DNA of 64,000 nt, from the NCBI RefSeq assembly GCF_018861065.1, contig NZ_JAHKQO010000007.1, positions 101,266 through 165,265 of the forward strand. The letters are read 5' to 3'. The notes below the pieces were generated by a model. The model worked only from the letters and a program-made list of their open reading frames with translations. It was not told where the DNA came from and searched no databases. This document shows, in pieces, positions 30,501 through 40,572 of this stretch. Numbering within the stretch: position 1 is the first letter of the stretch; every line of letters starts with the position of its first letter. The DNA comes from Paraglaciecola arctica (GTDB lineage Bacteria; Pseudomonadota; Gammaproteobacteria; Enterobacterales; Alteromonadaceae). The position numbers and the translations under genes were made by a program.

Positions 30501-31334
30501 CTAGGTATTGGTACTTTCAAATATTTTGTCAGCAGAAGCGGCGACAAAGCCTTGGTACAATTTTCCTGTTGGTGTGTTGTATCGTTGTGCAAACTCGTAA
30601 AAACAGCTAGGAACGAGTTTTTTACCATTGCTGAACTGCACTTCAATTTTATCTGCCATGATAGAAGATTGCGCCAATAATACTTCAGGTCCACCTTTGA
30701 TTTCACCACCAGAACTGTTCAAAACAAAACCTGAATCTTTTAATAAAGTATTGAGGTCTGCCAGAGATTGGAAGTGCCCCATGTGGTTTAAACTCACAGT
30801 AAAATGATTGGCTCTAAATCCCCATGCTGACATCCAAGCTGCGTATTCAGAGTGTGCCACCAAAACATCATATTCTTGGGTACTGATTTGCCAGTGTGTA
30901 CCTGAATACAAAAAGTTATCTTGCTGCGCTGCATTTTCCGCAATGTTAGCTGTCATCTTGTGAATGATTTGCTGAACCTCATGCGGCATTTTTTCAACAA
31001 TTAATTCACTGATAAAAACTTTAGGTTGAGTCTCGTCTGGGTGTTCAAAATGTTTGGCACGTAACTTTTTTTCTACAAAGTCATATTGCCCTTGTTCTGT
31101 GTAACCTAAGGCCAAAAAATGCGCGGCAAGTTTTTCTAGATTAATTTTTTCAATATTAAAAGTGCGTAATGCAATATGGTCATTGCCTAGTTGGGTATTT
31201 TTACCAGAATGCTCAAATTCATGGCCTTCCAATAGGTCGTGTACTTTTTTTGCTGAAGGTGTAATGCTTAAGTAGTCTTGCCATAAGTGGCTAAACAAAG
31301 TGTCTATTTTGTTGTGCATGGTATTAAAACTCAA
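30501..31334 (-). CDS. DUF1338-family protein (HglS-like metalloenzyme)
   Basis: 277 residues. Family landmarks are an early His in DHIALRTF (about residue 52), a central His in RANHFTVSLNH, and a late Glu in CFYEFAQRY, in the order of the His-His-Glu metal ligands of HglS, a 2-oxoadipate dioxygenase/decarboxylase that makes D-2-hydroxyglutarate. It lies 10 bases after astD on the same strand, so it may act in arginine or lysine catabolism. The substrate is inferred. Confidence 0.85.
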   Translation of the reverse strand: MSFNTMHNKIDTLFSHLWQDYLSITPSAKKVHDLLEGHEFEHSGKNTQLGNDHIALRTFNIEKINLEKLAAHFLALGYTEQGQYDFVEKKLRAKHFEHPDETQPKVFISELIVEKMPHEVQQIIHKMTANIAENAAQQDNFLYSGTHWQISTQEYDVLVAHSEYAAWMSAWGFRANHFTVSLNHMGHFQSLADLNTLLKDSGFVLNSSGGEIKGGPEVLLAQSSIMADKIEVQFSNGKKLVPSCFYEFAQRYNTPTGKLYQGFVAASADKIFESTNT

Positions 31335-31344
31335 TTCCTATAAT

Positions 31345-32817
31345 TTAAATACTTAAGCCTGGACTTAACGTCCCAGGTAGTGTTGTTTTTTCCAATTCGA
31401 CAGATGCAACTGGGAATGCGCAATAATCAGCCGCGTAGTAAGCACTTGCTCTATGGTTGCCACTATCGCCTATTCCACCAAAAGGAGCGGCTCCACTGGC
31501 GCCAGTAATTGGCCTGTTCCAGTTGACAATTCCAGCACGAATACGTTGGTAAAAATGTTCATAGTCTGCCTGATTATCAGCTAGCAAACCGGCAGATAAT
31601 CCAAAGCTGGTGTTGTTAGCTTCATCTATGGCTTGGTCAAAATCACTATAACGGATCACTTTCAGTAGTGGACCAAAATGCTCTTCGTCAGGCATATCTT
31701 TGAGAATATTAGTGACATCCACAATACCTGGACTTACAAAACCAGACTCGGTGTCTAAATGTTTAAGTTCAACTAGAGAAGTAGCGCCGAGCTCAAGTAA
31801 CTGTTGCTGAGCCAGAACCATCAAAGATGCGGCGTGCTTTGAAACCATTGCACCCATAAATGGTTGTGTTTCGGCGTCATACATGCCTACTTGAATATTG
31901 TTGGTCGCTTCGACTAATTTCTTAAGTATTGCATCACCGGCTTCACCCTGTTGAATAAACAAACGACGAGCACAAGTACAGCGTTGTCCGGAAGTAACAA
32001 AAGCAGATTGAATAATGTCATGTACTACAGCTTTGATATCAGCGGCATCTTTAACTATGAGAGGATTATTTCCGCCCATTTCCAAAGCGAGTATTTTCCC
32101 TGGATGGCCAGCAAATTGTTCATGCAATAACTTGCCTGTGCGAGAGCTTCCAGTAAAAAACAAGCCGTCTAAGCCGTTATGTGCAGCAAGCACTTTTCCG
32201 GTTTCTACTTCACCTTGCACCATATTTAAAACACCAGCTGGCAAACCGGCTTGTTGCCATAACTCTATGGTTTTTTCTGCCACAACTGGGGTCAGATCAC
32301 TTGGTTTAAAAACAATGGTATTTCCCGCTAGCAATGCGGGGACTATATGTCCGTTTGGTAAATGACCAGGGAAATTATAGGGACCAAATACCGCCACTAC
32401 ACCATGAGGTTTGTGACGAATAAAGGCTTTGCCTAAAGGCATGGCGTTTTCTACTGTGCCAGTACGTTCATGATAGGCTTTTTCAGATAAAGCTATTTTG
32501 CCTATCATTGCACCTACTTCGGTGGCGGTTTCCCAAAGCGGTTTACCGGTTTCTTGAGCGATACTTAAAGCCAGTACTTGTTTGTTTTCGCCGAGTAGTT
32601 CAGCAAACTTTTTCACATAGGCTAAACGCGCATCAAAAGTAAGGTTACTCCAAGACACAAAAGCAGAACGCGCTGCTTCAACCGCTACGTCGACTTGTTT
32701 TTGAGAGGCGGATTTAGCCTGCCATATAATGTTTTTTTTTGCAGGGTCAATAGAGTGGATATCATGACCTTCGCCAGCGTGCCAATTACCGGCGATAAAA
32801 TGTGTATGTTGATTCAT
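31345..32817 (-). CDS. astD: Succinylglutamate-semialdehyde dehydrogenase AstD
   Basis: 490-residue aldehyde dehydrogenase. The catalytic Cys lies in [10 protein letters not shown] and the general-base Glu in [10 protein letters not shown]. The N-terminus [12 protein letters not shown] and the neighbouring astA identify the AST pathway enzyme, which oxidises N-succinylglutamate semialdehyde with NAD+. It follows astA by 2 bases. Confidence 0.96.
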   Translation of the reverse strand: MNQHTHFIAGNWHAGEGHDIHSIDPAKKNIIWQAKSASQKQVDVAVEAARSAFVSWSNLTFDARLAYVKKFAELLGENKQVLALSIAQETGKPLWETATEVGAMIGKIALSEKAYHERTGTVENAMPLGKAFIRHKPHGVVAVFGPYNFPGHLPNGHIVPALLAGNTIVFKPSDLTPVVAEKTIELWQQAGLPAGVLNMVQGEVETGKVLAAHNGLDGLFFTGSSRTGKLLHEQFAGHPGKILALEMGGNNPLIVKDAADIKAVVHDIIQSAFVTSGQRCTCARRLFIQQGEAGDAILKKLVEATNNIQVGMYDAETQPFMGAMVSKHAASLMVLAQQQLLELGATSLVELKHLDTESGFVSPGIVDVTNILKDMPDEEHFGPLLKVIRYSDFDQAIDEANNTSFGLSAGLLADNQADYEHFYQRIRAGIVNWNRPITGASGAAPFGGIGDSGNHRASAYYAADYCAFPVASVELEKTTLPGTLSPGLSI

Positions 32818-32819
32818 AT

Positions 32820-33854
32820 TTATGTCCTGAAATGAGTAGGAGCAAAGCGAATGTCATCGCCGTCACTAATGCCGAGCGCATCGGCAGCTTCTTGACCAAT
32901 AGTGGCAAGTTCGGTGTCCAGATTGATATCAAGTAAAGTGCACACTCCGCGGAAGTCTTGCACTTTAGTATTGATAACAAAAAAGGATGAATGACTGTCT
33001 GTCACGTTATCAGTCACTTTAACTTGCATTTTTCTACTGGCTTGGGCAGTTCGAATATTTTTTAAGTTTGCTTCAACAGTTGGACCTGCATCGAAAATAT
33101 CCACATAACCTCTACAGCTAAAACCTTCTTGCTCTAGAAGCTGCAATGCCGGTTTGGTTTTTTCATGTACTTGCCCGATTACTGCTTGAGCTTGTTTACT
33201 GAGCAAGCTCACATAAATGGGATATTTAGGCATCAATTCAGCGATAAACTGTTTCTGACCTATACCTGTAAGATAATCAACAGTAGGAAAGTCCATTGAA
33301 AAGAAATGTTCTTCTAACCATTGCCAAAAAGGAGATTCGCCATTTTCATCATTAATGCCACGCATTTCTGCGATAATGATGTCTGCGAAACGTTGCTTAT
33401 GTTCCATCATAAATAAAAAACGGAACTTGGATAGTAGCCTACCATTTAAGCCTTCTCTGGCATTTTGACGCAAAAACAAGGTGCAAATTTCAGAGACACC
33501 AGTGTAATCGTTACACAGCGTAAGGATATCAACATCATTATAAATTTTCAGTTCACGGGATGCATGCACCACTTTACTCAAGTGATAATGATAAAATGCA
33601 TCGTCTAAACCCACACCTGCCACTATCCCACTGGTACCTACAACTTCATGGGAGTCTTGGTCTTCCATGACAAACAGATAACTCTCATCTGAAGGTTTGG
33701 TTACCTCTTTTGCAAACGCTTGAACAGATTTGTCTATTTTACTTCTAAGCAATACCTCATTGACTGGCAAAGACGTAAAACCCACCCCAGATTCTTGGGA
33801 AATGGCATACAGTGACGAATAATCGTCACTGTGGATCGGGCGAATGATTTTCAT
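32820..33854 (-). CDS. astA: Arginine N-succinyltransferase AstA
   Basis: 344 residues from the ATG at 33854, which gives the family-typical start [15 protein letters not shown]; a longer frame overlapping astC is rejected. AstA is a GNAT-related enzyme that succinylates arginine at the first step of the ammonia-producing AST pathway. astB and astE are not in the window, so they must lie elsewhere or be absent. Confidence 0.95.
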   Translation of the reverse strand: MKIIRPIHSDDYSSLYAISQESGVGFTSLPVNEVLLRSKIDKSVQAFAKEVTKPSDESYLFVMEDQDSHEVVGTSGIVAGVGLDDAFYHYHLSKVVHASRELKIYNDVDILTLCNDYTGVSEICTLFLRQNAREGLNGRLLSKFRFLFMMEHKQRFADIIIAEMRGINDENGESPFWQWLEEHFFSMDFPTVDYLTGIGQKQFIAELMPKYPIYVSLLSKQAQAVIGQVHEKTKPALQLLEQEGFSCRGYVDIFDAGPTVEANLKNIRTAQASRKMQVKVTDNVTDSHSSFFVINTKVQDFRGVCTLLDINLDTELATIGQEAADALGISDGDDIRFAPTHFRT

Positions 33855-33864
33855 TTTCGCATAC

Positions 33865-35085
33865 TCACTTAGAGGAGACGTCAGCGCCAACTACTTTTTC
33901 AACAGCACGTTCAAAACGTACTAGGCCTTCTTGAATATCTTCGTCTGGGATAATCAATGATGGAGCAAAGCGCACTACATTAGCGCCTGCAATCAAACAC
34001 ATTAATTGTTCATCTGCTGAAGCGACTAAAAACTCTCTGGCTCTACCTGCGAATTTTTCATTAAGTGCAGCGCCTAATAATAGGCCTTGCCCACGGATTT
34101 CTGAGAAACATTGGTACTTAGCATTGATCGCTTCTAAACCTTTGCGGAAAAGTTGTTCTTTTCGTTTTACGCCATCTAATACTTCTGAAGTGTTAACTAT
34201 ATCCAACACCTTTTCGGCTACTGCACATGCAAGAGGATTGCCGCCATATGTACTTCCGTGAGTACCTATTTTCAGATGTTTAGCAATCTCTGTGGTTGTT
34301 AACATCGCGCCAATTGGGAAACCGCCACCTAAAGCTTTAGCCGTGGTGAGTATGTCTGGAGTGACGCCAAGTCCCATATAGGCATATAAGTCGCCGGTAC
34401 GGCCTACACCTGATTGCACTTCGTCAAAAATAAGTAGTGCGTTGTGTTTATCACACAAGGCTCGCACACCTTTAATAAAATCTAGGTTAGGACTGATGAT
34501 ACCGCCTTCGCCTTGCAAAGGTTCCATCATAACCGCACAGGTTTTGTCGGATATCAATGTTTCTAAACTTGCTAAGTCATTATAGTCTGCATGCTCAATG
34601 GCGCCGGGTTTAGGGCCGAATCCGTCTGAATAAGCGGTTTGCCCACCCACTGTTACTGTAAAAAAGGTGCGTCCATGAAAACCTTGTTTAAAAGATATAA
34701 TTTGATCTTTTTGTTCACCACTGTTGTCTAGTGCAAAACGGCGCGCAAGTTTTAGCGCCGCTTCATTGGCTTCTGCTCCTGAATTAGCAAAATATACTTT
34801 ATCAGCAAAGGTGGCATCAGTTAACTTTTTGGCTAGGCGAAGCGCAGGTTCATTTGTAAGCACGTTGCTTAAGTGCCAAAGTTTTTGCCCTTGTTCTGTT
34901 AAAGTTGAAACAAGTTCTGGATGGCAATGCCCTAATACATTAACCGCAATGCCTCCAGCAAAATCTATGTATTCGGTACCTGCTTGATCCCATAAGCGCG
35001 AGCCCAATCCCTTTACTGGAATAATTGCTGCTGGATTGTAGTTTGGAACCATTACGTCATTAAACAAGTCGCGAGTTACATTCAT
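33865..35085 (-). CDS. argD: Acetylornithine/succinylornithine aminotransferase
   Basis: 406-residue class-III PLP aminotransferase. The Schiff-base Lys lies in [15 protein letters not shown] and the PLP-binding Asp in [10 protein letters not shown]. ArgD and AstC cannot be separated by sequence alone. Its place directly upstream of astA-astD suggests it serves as AstC in catabolism and possibly also in arginine synthesis. The ATG at 35085, with an AAAGG ribosome site, is chosen over a TTG 15 bases upstream. Confidence 0.93.
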   Translation of the reverse strand: MNVTRDLFNDVMVPNYNPAAIIPVKGLGSRLWDQAGTEYIDFAGGIAVNVLGHCHPELVSTLTEQGQKLWHLSNVLTNEPALRLAKKLTDATFADKVYFANSGAEANEAALKLARRFALDNSGEQKDQIISFKQGFHGRTFFTVTVGGQTAYSDGFGPKPGAIEHADYNDLASLETLISDKTCAVMMEPLQGEGGIISPNLDFIKGVRALCDKHNALLIFDEVQSGVGRTGDLYAYMGLGVTPDILTTAKALGGGFPIGAMLTTTEIAKHLKIGTHGSTYGGNPLACAVAEKVLDIVNTSEVLDGVKRKEQLFRKGLEAINAKYQCFSEIRGQGLLLGAALNEKFAGRAREFLVASADEQLMCLIAGANVVRFAPSLIIPDEDIQEGLVRFERAVEKVVGADVSSK

Positions 35086-35271
35086 ACTATTGCCTTTCAA
35101 GTGTCAAATTTTGGCTTAAAAAAGAGCGATAGTATGGCAGAAGGTTTAGCGCTTGTCTTCAGGGATATTAAATGCAAAGCAGCATTTTTAAAGGGGTTCA
35201 CCTAGTTTTGCATGATTTGTGAATAACTATCTATTCAAGGGTAAAGTTATTGTTATTGGTTGTGTCAGATG

Positions 35272-35304
35272 AGGCCAATACTGTAAACCACTATTGGCCT
35301 TTTT
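35272..35304. terminator. Terminator-like hairpin between the HDOD and ast genes
   Basis: AGGCCAATA (35272–35280) pairs perfectly with TATTGGCCT (35292–35300) across an 11-base loop. The T5 tract is on the plus strand, opposite to both flanking genes, so a canonical terminator would stop plus-strand (antisense to ast) transcripts. It may also mark the 3' end of the HDOD transcript. Confidence 0.6.
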
Positions 35305-35342
35305 AATAATTGAAAAGAACTTGCATGAATATGCTTAAAAAA

Positions 35343-36506
35343 TTAATCGTTTCTCATTATTGCATCAAGAGAACGCATATCAGTTATTTTAAGCAACTCG
35401 AGTGAGCCTTTAGGCATCCGTATTGTGCGTAAAAAGTCCTTAGACTGTTGTAGGTCAATAAGTCTATGTCCTTTTAACATACGATACTGAGCATAGGCTT
35501 TACCCTGTTTTAATACTAATGCCAAGGGTGACAACTCTACCTGAGATTCATTATTGGCTATTTCAAACATAGCGTTGGCGATAAACACGCGTTGCATGGC
35601 CATTTTCTCGATCAGATTAGCGCTAACAGTGAGTGCATGTTTATCGATTAACTGGTTAAGAAACGGGCCAGATGGGGTAATCCTTGTCAATGCTGAGTGT
35701 TCTTCATGCTTTTGTGCGAGTTGTGTTTCTCTTAGCGCTTCACGGAGCACGTTTTCGAACAACCTAAAATACAATTTTGAGACGACTATTTTGCCCATGG
35801 TTTGTAACATGCCAAGGCAAAAAGCATGGTTTTGATTGACTCCCACTAACGATGCTATTTGTTTGCAGGAAATGGCCGTTGCCAGGGCTTCTTCCCAAAT
35901 TCGCAGTTTTATCTGTGGATAGGGGTCGGTTATTTGCGGCAGCGAACGTTTGAAAGCTAGGGAAGTGAGTATGATAATGAGATTTTCTAAGCCAAAAAAA
36001 CTCAATCCGACTCGCATGGTTTCTACGATTATAGCTTTGCCATTATTATCAAAACGTCGATATTTAGGTTGATTCACAAACCTCATCAAATCATTAAAAA
36101 ACCAAGGCAATTCGCCAGCAAGTGGTTCGATTTTTGAAATGGTAGCGGCTTTAACACCCACTAAATCGAGTAACTTAGGTAGCGCTGGGTCAATTCCTAT
36201 GATTTTCGAATACAGGTGCTCGGTGTCTTTTACACTTTCTTCAAGGCGCTTTGCTACTTCGGTATCTATTTGTTCAGATATATTTTCTAGGAAACTAAGA
36301 TCGGACTTAGTGTTGAGGTCTTTTTCGCGAATGGCCTGTTTTTCGACACGCAGCAGTGACCGAGCCGTTTTACTTTGTTCAAGTTCAACTACGTTTTGTG
36401 CTGGTTTGCCCTCACCGCTAAGGGTTTGTTGTGCTGATTTTGCATCTAAAAATAACGCCTCAAAGCGTTGTTTAACTAATTTTTCGGCCTGTGTAACTGT
36501 AGTCAT
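35343..36506 (-). CDS. HDOD-domain signalling protein
   Basis: 387 residues from the ATG at 36506. Upstream in-frame starts at 36584 (ATG) and 36587 (TTG) would add an uncharacteristic leader, and none has a strong ribosome site. An N-terminal coiled region (about 1–110) precedes an HDOD domain (about 120–320). HDOD domains are catalytically inactive HD relatives found in regulators of motility, competence and c-di-GMP-linked signalling. The partner is unknown. Confidence 0.85.
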   Translation of the reverse strand: MTTVTQAEKLVKQRFEALFLDAKSAQQTLSGEGKPAQNVVELEQSKTARSLLRVEKQAIREKDLNTKSDLSFLENISEQIDTEVAKRLEESVKDTEHLYSKIIGIDPALPKLLDLVGVKAATISKIEPLAGELPWFFNDLMRFVNQPKYRRFDNNGKAIIVETMRVGLSFFGLENLIIILTSLAFKRSLPQITDPYPQIKLRIWEEALATAISCKQIASLVGVNQNHAFCLGMLQTMGKIVVSKLYFRLFENVLREALRETQLAQKHEEHSALTRITPSGPFLNQLIDKHALTVSANLIEKMAMQRVFIANAMFEIANNESQVELSPLALVLKQGKAYAQYRMLKGHRLIDLQQSKDFLRTIRMPKGSLELLKITDMRSLDAIMRND

Positions 36507-36635
36507 TAATAGTTGTTTCTTTTGAAAATGCTTTGAATGCGGTTGCTGAATTTTGAGTCGAAATATTCCGTATAGTTTGTCCATCAAAATTCACGGGCAA
36601 TGTTACATTAATACTTTGGAATTTCTACACTGAGA

Positions 36636-37262
36636 CTATAGTGCTTTAGTCGAAATTTTGCTGTAAATGAAGTTGTTTAGTATGTGATGTCCAAATTCAG
36701 TTAATAGAGATTCTGGATGAAATTGTACACCATAGATTGCTAGGGTTTTATGCTCAATCGCCATCACTTCAGCTTGTTTAGATATATGTTCTAACTCAAT
36801 ATTTTCAGTTTGATTATTGAAGCACCAAGCGGTTATTTCGAATTCTTCTGGGATGCTAGTTGTTTCTAATACCAGTGAATGGTAGCGGGTGGCCGTAAAA
36901 GGATGCTGAATACCATTAAACAAAACGGACTGCTGGTGTTGGATTTGAGAGGTTTTGCCGTGTTTAATTTGTTGTGCGTTAACTAGGTTTGCACCAAAAG
37001 CGAGCCCTATTGCTTGATGTCCTAAACACACACCTAAAATTGGGATCTTACCAGAAAAAGTTTTGATGGCTTCAAGTGTCACCCCGGCTGAATGTGGCGT
37101 GCCGGGGCCGGGTGAAAATACTAAATATTCGGGTGCTAACGCTGCTATTTGTTGGCAACTTATTTCATCGTTGCGAACCACCAATACCTCTTGTTTTAAC
37201 TCTTCAAAGTAGCGAGCTAAATTGTGGGTAAAGGAATCATAGTTGTCTATCAACAGCAGCAT
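36636..37262 (-). CDS. pabA: Glutamine amidotransferase component PabA/TrpG
   Basis: 208 residues, class-I glutamine amidotransferase. The nucleophile lies in GVCLGHQAIG and the His-Glu pair in YGVQFHPESLL. It supplies ammonia to PabB (aminodeoxychorismate) and/or TrpE (anthranilate). With no trpE or pabB beside it, an amphibolic role is possible, and the symbol is provisional. It lies 24 bases after trpS. Confidence 0.88.
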   Translation of the reverse strand: MLLLIDNYDSFTHNLARYFEELKQEVLVVRNDEISCQQIAALAPEYLVFSPGPGTPHSAGVTLEAIKTFSGKIPILGVCLGHQAIGLAFGANLVNAQQIKHGKTSQIQHQQSVLFNGIQHPFTATRYHSLVLETTSIPEEFEITAWCFNNQTENIELEHISKQAEVMAIEHKTLAIYGVQFHPESLLTEFGHHILNNFIYSKISTKAL

Positions 37263-37286
37263 AGTAGCGCTTAATCACCGCGTAAT

Positions 37287-38291
37287 TTAAGGGCGTTTAA
37301 CAAAACCTACCGCTTCATACGCTTTTGCTAGTGTAACCGCTGCCCGTTGGCTAGCTTTTTCAGAACCCTGACGCATGATTCTGTTTAGTTCGCTTTGATC
37401 GTCCCGTAGCGCCTTAAAGTTTTGCTGAATAGGTTCGATTAATGCCACCACAGCGTCTGCAACATCTGACTTTAGGTGACCGTACATTTTATCTTCATAG
37501 CCTGGAACCAAGGCCTCTACGGGGGTGTTGGTGGCGCATGACAAAAGGCTCAGTAAATTCGAGACACCGGGTTTCTCGGCTACATCAAAGTAAATACGTG
37601 CTTGGTCGTCTGAATCCGTTACAGCGCGTTTTATTTTCTTGGCTATCTTTTTGGGATCTTCTAGAAGGCCAACAAAGTTGTTGACGTTGTCGTCTGACTT
37701 CGACATCTTTTTAGTCGGATCTTGCAAACTCATCACTCGTGCACCAAATTCAGGGATGTACGGATCCGGTATGCTAAATGTTTCGCCATATACATTATTA
37801 AAACGCGTGGCAATGTCTCTTGCTAGTTCAAGATGTTGTTTTTGGTCATCGCCTACTGGCACTTGATTCGCTTGATATAACAATATATCCGCAGCCATTA
37901 ATACAGGATACGAAAACAACCCAGCGTTAATGTTTGAGACATTTTTTGCAGACTTGTCCTTAAACTGAGTCATACGATTCAGTTCACCCATTTGTGTATA
38001 ACAATTCATCAACCAAGCCAATTGCGCATGTTCAGGTACATGAGATTGCATAAAAATCGTGCTTTTGGCCGGATCGATTCCACAAGCAATATAAAGAGCT
38101 AATCCGTCTAAGCAGGCTTGATGCAAGGCTTTAGGATCTTGTCTTACGGTGATAGCGTGTAAGTCAACCAACATATATAAACAGTCATGGTCATCTTGCA
38201 TTGCGACCCACTGACGTAGTGCACCCATATAATTGCCAATGGTGAGTTGACCTGAAGGTTGGCAGCCGCTGAGTACAATTGGTTTTGTCAT
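37287..38291 (-). CDS. trpS: Tryptophanyl-tRNA synthetase
   Basis: 334 residues, class-I aaRS. The HIGH-equivalent TIGN lies in [14 protein letters not shown] and the signature KMSKS in [12 protein letters not shown]. It charges tRNA-Trp. It follows rpe by 51 bases; in E. coli gph sits between them but is absent here. Confidence 0.97.
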   Translation of the reverse strand: MTKPIVLSGCQPSGQLTIGNYMGALRQWVAMQDDHDCLYMLVDLHAITVRQDPKALHQACLDGLALYIACGIDPAKSTIFMQSHVPEHAQLAWLMNCYTQMGELNRMTQFKDKSAKNVSNINAGLFSYPVLMAADILLYQANQVPVGDDQKQHLELARDIATRFNNVYGETFSIPDPYIPEFGARVMSLQDPTKKMSKSDDNVNNFVGLLEDPKKIAKKIKRAVTDSDDQARIYFDVAEKPGVSNLLSLLSCATNTPVEALVPGYEDKMYGHLKSDVADAVVALIEPIQQNFKALRDDQSELNRIMRQGSEKASQRAAVTLAKAYEAVGFVKRP

Positions 38292-38342
38292 GATAATTTG
38301 TTCTACTTATATAATGTTAAAAAAATAGCGTTAAAAGAAAAG

Positions 38343-39014
38343 CTAATTGACCAAAGCAAGTTCAGAGCGCATTTGCTCAATGACTAGTTGATAGTCTGCT
38401 TGGTCAAAAATGGCAGAGCCAGCTACAAACATATCGGCTCCCGCTTCTGCGATGGCGCGAATATTATCGACTTTTACGCCGCCGTCAATTTCTAATCGAA
38501 TATCAAACCCTGATTGATCAATTAATGCTCGGGTTTGTAATAGTTTTTCTAAAGTCTGTGGAATAAAAGATTGACCTCCAAAACCAGGATTAACAGACAT
38601 TAACAAAATATGATGTAGTTTATGCATTACATGATCTAGATGTTGTAAAGGAGTGGCAGGATTAAATACTAAACCTGGTTTACATCCTGAATCTATAATC
38701 AGTTGCAGACTTCTATCCACATGCTGTGATGCTTCCGGATGAAAACTAATATAACTCGCTCCGGCGTCGGCAAACTGTTTAATCATGTCATCAACTGGCT
38801 TTACCATGAGATGAACATCGATATCTGCAGTTATGCCATATTTACGTAATGCCTTACACACCAAAGGACCGATTGTTAGATTGGGTACATAATGATTATC
38901 CATCACATCAAAATGCACTATATCAGCTCCCGCGGCCAAGACCTTGTCTACCTCTTCACCTAACTTGCTAAAATCAGCGGATAAAATAGAGGGGGCGATC
39001 AAATAAGGTTTCAT
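38343..39014 (-). CDS. rpe: Ribulose-phosphate 3-epimerase
   Basis: 223 residues from the ATG at 39014, giving the family start [15 protein letters not shown]; a longer upstream frame is rejected. Metal and catalytic residues lie in [28 protein letters not shown] and EIDGGV. It interconverts ribulose-5-P and xylulose-5-P in the pentose phosphate pathway. Confidence 0.97.
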   Translation of the reverse strand: MKPYLIAPSILSADFSKLGEEVDKVLAAGADIVHFDVMDNHYVPNLTIGPLVCKALRKYGITADIDVHLMVKPVDDMIKQFADAGASYISFHPEASQHVDRSLQLIIDSGCKPGLVFNPATPLQHLDHVMHKLHHILLMSVNPGFGGQSFIPQTLEKLLQTRALIDQSGFDIRLEIDGGVKVDNIRAIAEAGADMFVAGSAIFDQADYQLVIEQMRSELALVN

Positions 39015-39079
39015 TATTTTCCTTGGCGATAAAAGCCGATACTTTACAGAAAAATCCAAATAGACAAAAGCTCCCTATC

Positions 39080-39115
39080 TGCACCATTAGTGAAATATTG
39101 TTCATTTATGGTGCA
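39080..39115. promoter_or_regulatory. Inverted repeat TGCACCAT…ATGGTGCA (NtrC-like half-sites)
   Basis: TGCACCAT (39080–39087) and ATGGTGCA (39108–39115) are exact complements 20 bases apart. Each matches half of the NtrC site GCACYA-N5-TGGTGC. They lie about 120–150 bases upstream of the GG-N10-GC promoter, a usual enhancer distance. The N5 spacing of a complete NtrC dimer site is not kept, so binding is uncertain. Confidence 0.5.
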
Positions 39116-39232
39116 CTTCTCTTTTCTAAAAAATACATAAAATATTTATTATCACTTTGTTTTTATCAAAATTAATCAATAAAAACAGCGCGTTAGGACT
39201 AGATGTAAGGGGGCTTTTTAGTTGCCCGCAAT

Positions 39233-39249
39233 TAGGCATCAGATTTGCG
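39233..39249 (+). promoter_or_regulatory. Candidate sigma-54 (–24/–12) promoter of the porin gene
   Basis: TAGGCATCAGATTTGCG has GG at 39235–39236 and GC at 39247–39248 with exactly 10 bases between, and fits YTGGCAC-N5-TTGCW well, with mismatches at four informative positions. Transcription would start near 39260, leaving a leader of about 75 bases. Confidence 0.6.
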
Positions 39250-39333
39250 TTATGGAGTTAATAAATAAAAATAATATGACAGAAAGCCAACGTTCATTAC
39301 TGAAAAATATAAAAATACTAACGGAGTACACAC

Positions 39334-40017
39334 ATGAAAACTTTAAAAATTACTTCTATCGCCGCCGCTGTTTTAGCAACATCTAGTTTTAGTCAAGTTG
39401 CACTAGCTGACGTCGAGTCTAATTTTGGTGCGACAAGTAACTACTTATGGCGTGGCGTCACCCAAAGTGGAAACGCACCTTCATTATCTGGTGGTTTAGA
39501 TTACTCAAACGAAAGCGGTTTCTATGCAGGTACATGGATTGGCACAATTGATTGGTCTGATGAAACTTCTGATGACAAAGGTGCAGAAGTTGATTTCTAT
39601 GCAGGATTTGGTGGGGAAGCAGGTGATTTTGGTTACGATGTTGGCTATATCTATTACTATTATCCAGCAACGGGGTACGAAGACAGTAATTTTGGCGAAA
39701 TCTACTTAAACGGTAGTTTTGGTGATTTAGGTTTCGGTGTAGCATACACTATTAACAGTGATGCAGATGACGATGTACCTTTTGGTACTGGCGATTTGTA
39801 CTATAACGTTAGTTACGGTTTTGAGTTGAGTAACGATTATACCTTAGGTCTTACTTATGGTTACTATGACTTTGATACACCCAGTATTGATGTCGATTAT
39901 GGTCACTTCCAACTTGATTTAGGAAAAGGCGATTTTACCTTAACTATCTCAAAAGCAGACAAAGAGTCTGGAAGCGACGACACCAACTTTGCAGTTAGTT
40001 GGGGTACTAGTTTCTAG
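39334..40017 (+). CDS. TorF-family putative outer-membrane porin (TIGR02001-like)
   Basis: 227 residues. The signal peptide ends about residue 25 (ALA/D). The mature part is a Gly/Tyr/Asp-rich beta-barrel beginning with the typical SNYLWRGVTQSG motif and ending in an aromatic residue (…WGTSF), as outer-membrane barrels do. The family often neighbours glnK–amtB in proteobacteria, which fits a nitrogen-controlled porin and the sigma-54-like promoter here. The substrate is unknown. Confidence 0.88.
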   Translation: MKTLKITSIAAAVLATSSFSQVALADVESNFGATSNYLWRGVTQSGNAPSLSGGLDYSNESGFYAGTWIGTIDWSDETSDDKGAEVDFYAGFGGEAGDFGYDVGYIYYYYPATGYEDSNFGEIYLNGSFGDLGFGVAYTINSDADDDVPFGTGDLYYNVSYGFELSNDYTLGLTYGYYDFDTPSIDVDYGHFQLDLGKGDFTLTISKADKESGSDDTNFAVSWGTSF

Positions 40018-40045
40018 TATCGCTACAACTGTTGTTTAGTTAGAG

Positions 40046-40068
40046 GGAGTGCTTAGGCACTCCTTTTT
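40046..40068 (+). terminator. Intrinsic terminator after the porin gene
   Basis: GGAGTGC (40046–40052) pairs with GCACTCC (40057–40063) across a TTAG loop, followed by T5. Confidence 0.9.
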
Positions 40069-40169
40069 CGTTTTGAGTACTAAATATTGTGTTAGGTTAT
40101 TGTAACAAGCGGTGAATGACCTAACTATTCAGATAAAGCACAGTTGTTGATAATTCCATCACAGGTATA

Positions 40170-40511
40170 ATGTCACCAAATATTTCAACGCGGATCGCGG
40201 ATAACACTGTGAAAAGGTATTCAAAATCGTTATTTACCCTAACTGGAATGACCTTAACGGGTTTAGCCGTTGTTGCTATATTGAATTTTTCTCAGCTTTC
40301 TTTAAATGATAGAAGTGCGTTTTGTGGAAGCCTAGAAAATGCTGTTTTGGATCATGAGCTACCTGTTAGTCACCCCATAAATAGATGTGCAAACGAACAG
40401 CAGCAAGGAGTAAGTTGGTCTGAATGGTTTACTGGCCGTTCAAGTTCTTATCAGTTCCATTTCATTGATTTACTTGAGCTATTATCACGCTTTGGAAATA
40501 AAGAAGCTTAA
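40170..40511 (+). CDS. Small membrane-anchored protein of unknown function (113 aa)
   Basis: 113 residues. A basic N-terminus is followed by one membrane helix (about 21–43). The periplasmic part holds two Cys (in FCGSL and NRCAN) that could form a disulfide. I do not recognise a family. The ATG has an AGG ribosome site, and the gene has its own space between the porin terminator and the converging dam gene, which supports it being real. Confidence 0.65.
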   Translation: MSPNISTRIADNTVKRYSKSLFTLTGMTLTGLAVVAILNFSQLSLNDRSAFCGSLENAVLDHELPVSHPINRCANEQQQGVSWSEWFTGRSSSYQFHFIDLLELLSRFGNKEA

Positions 40512-40572
40512 ATTTTTATGCCATCAAAGTGAAATGACTCCCAATTCGCTGTTGATACATAACTTATTACAG

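Larger units (their letters stand above)
39015..39333. other. Regulatory region upstream of the TorF-type porin
   Basis: 319 bases without a gene, between the divergent rpe and porin genes. It contains a sigma-54-like promoter and a distal inverted repeat, both listed separately. The rpe promoter must also lie here. Confidence 0.7.

Noticed and set aside
35086-35260. ArgR box upstream of the ast operon (TGAAT…ATTCA)
   Set aside because: The half-sites are 8 bases apart instead of 4, and the inner halves match poorly, so it is not called.
39080-39115. A complete NtrC dimer site
   Set aside because: Only half-sites match; the partner halves at N5 spacing are poor, so it is recorded as NtrC-like half-sites only.
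39458-39745. Minus-strand 95-aa frame inside the porin gene
   Set aside because: It is His/Asn/Gln-rich low-complexity sequence created by the antisense of Gly/Tyr/Asp codons, with no ribosome site.
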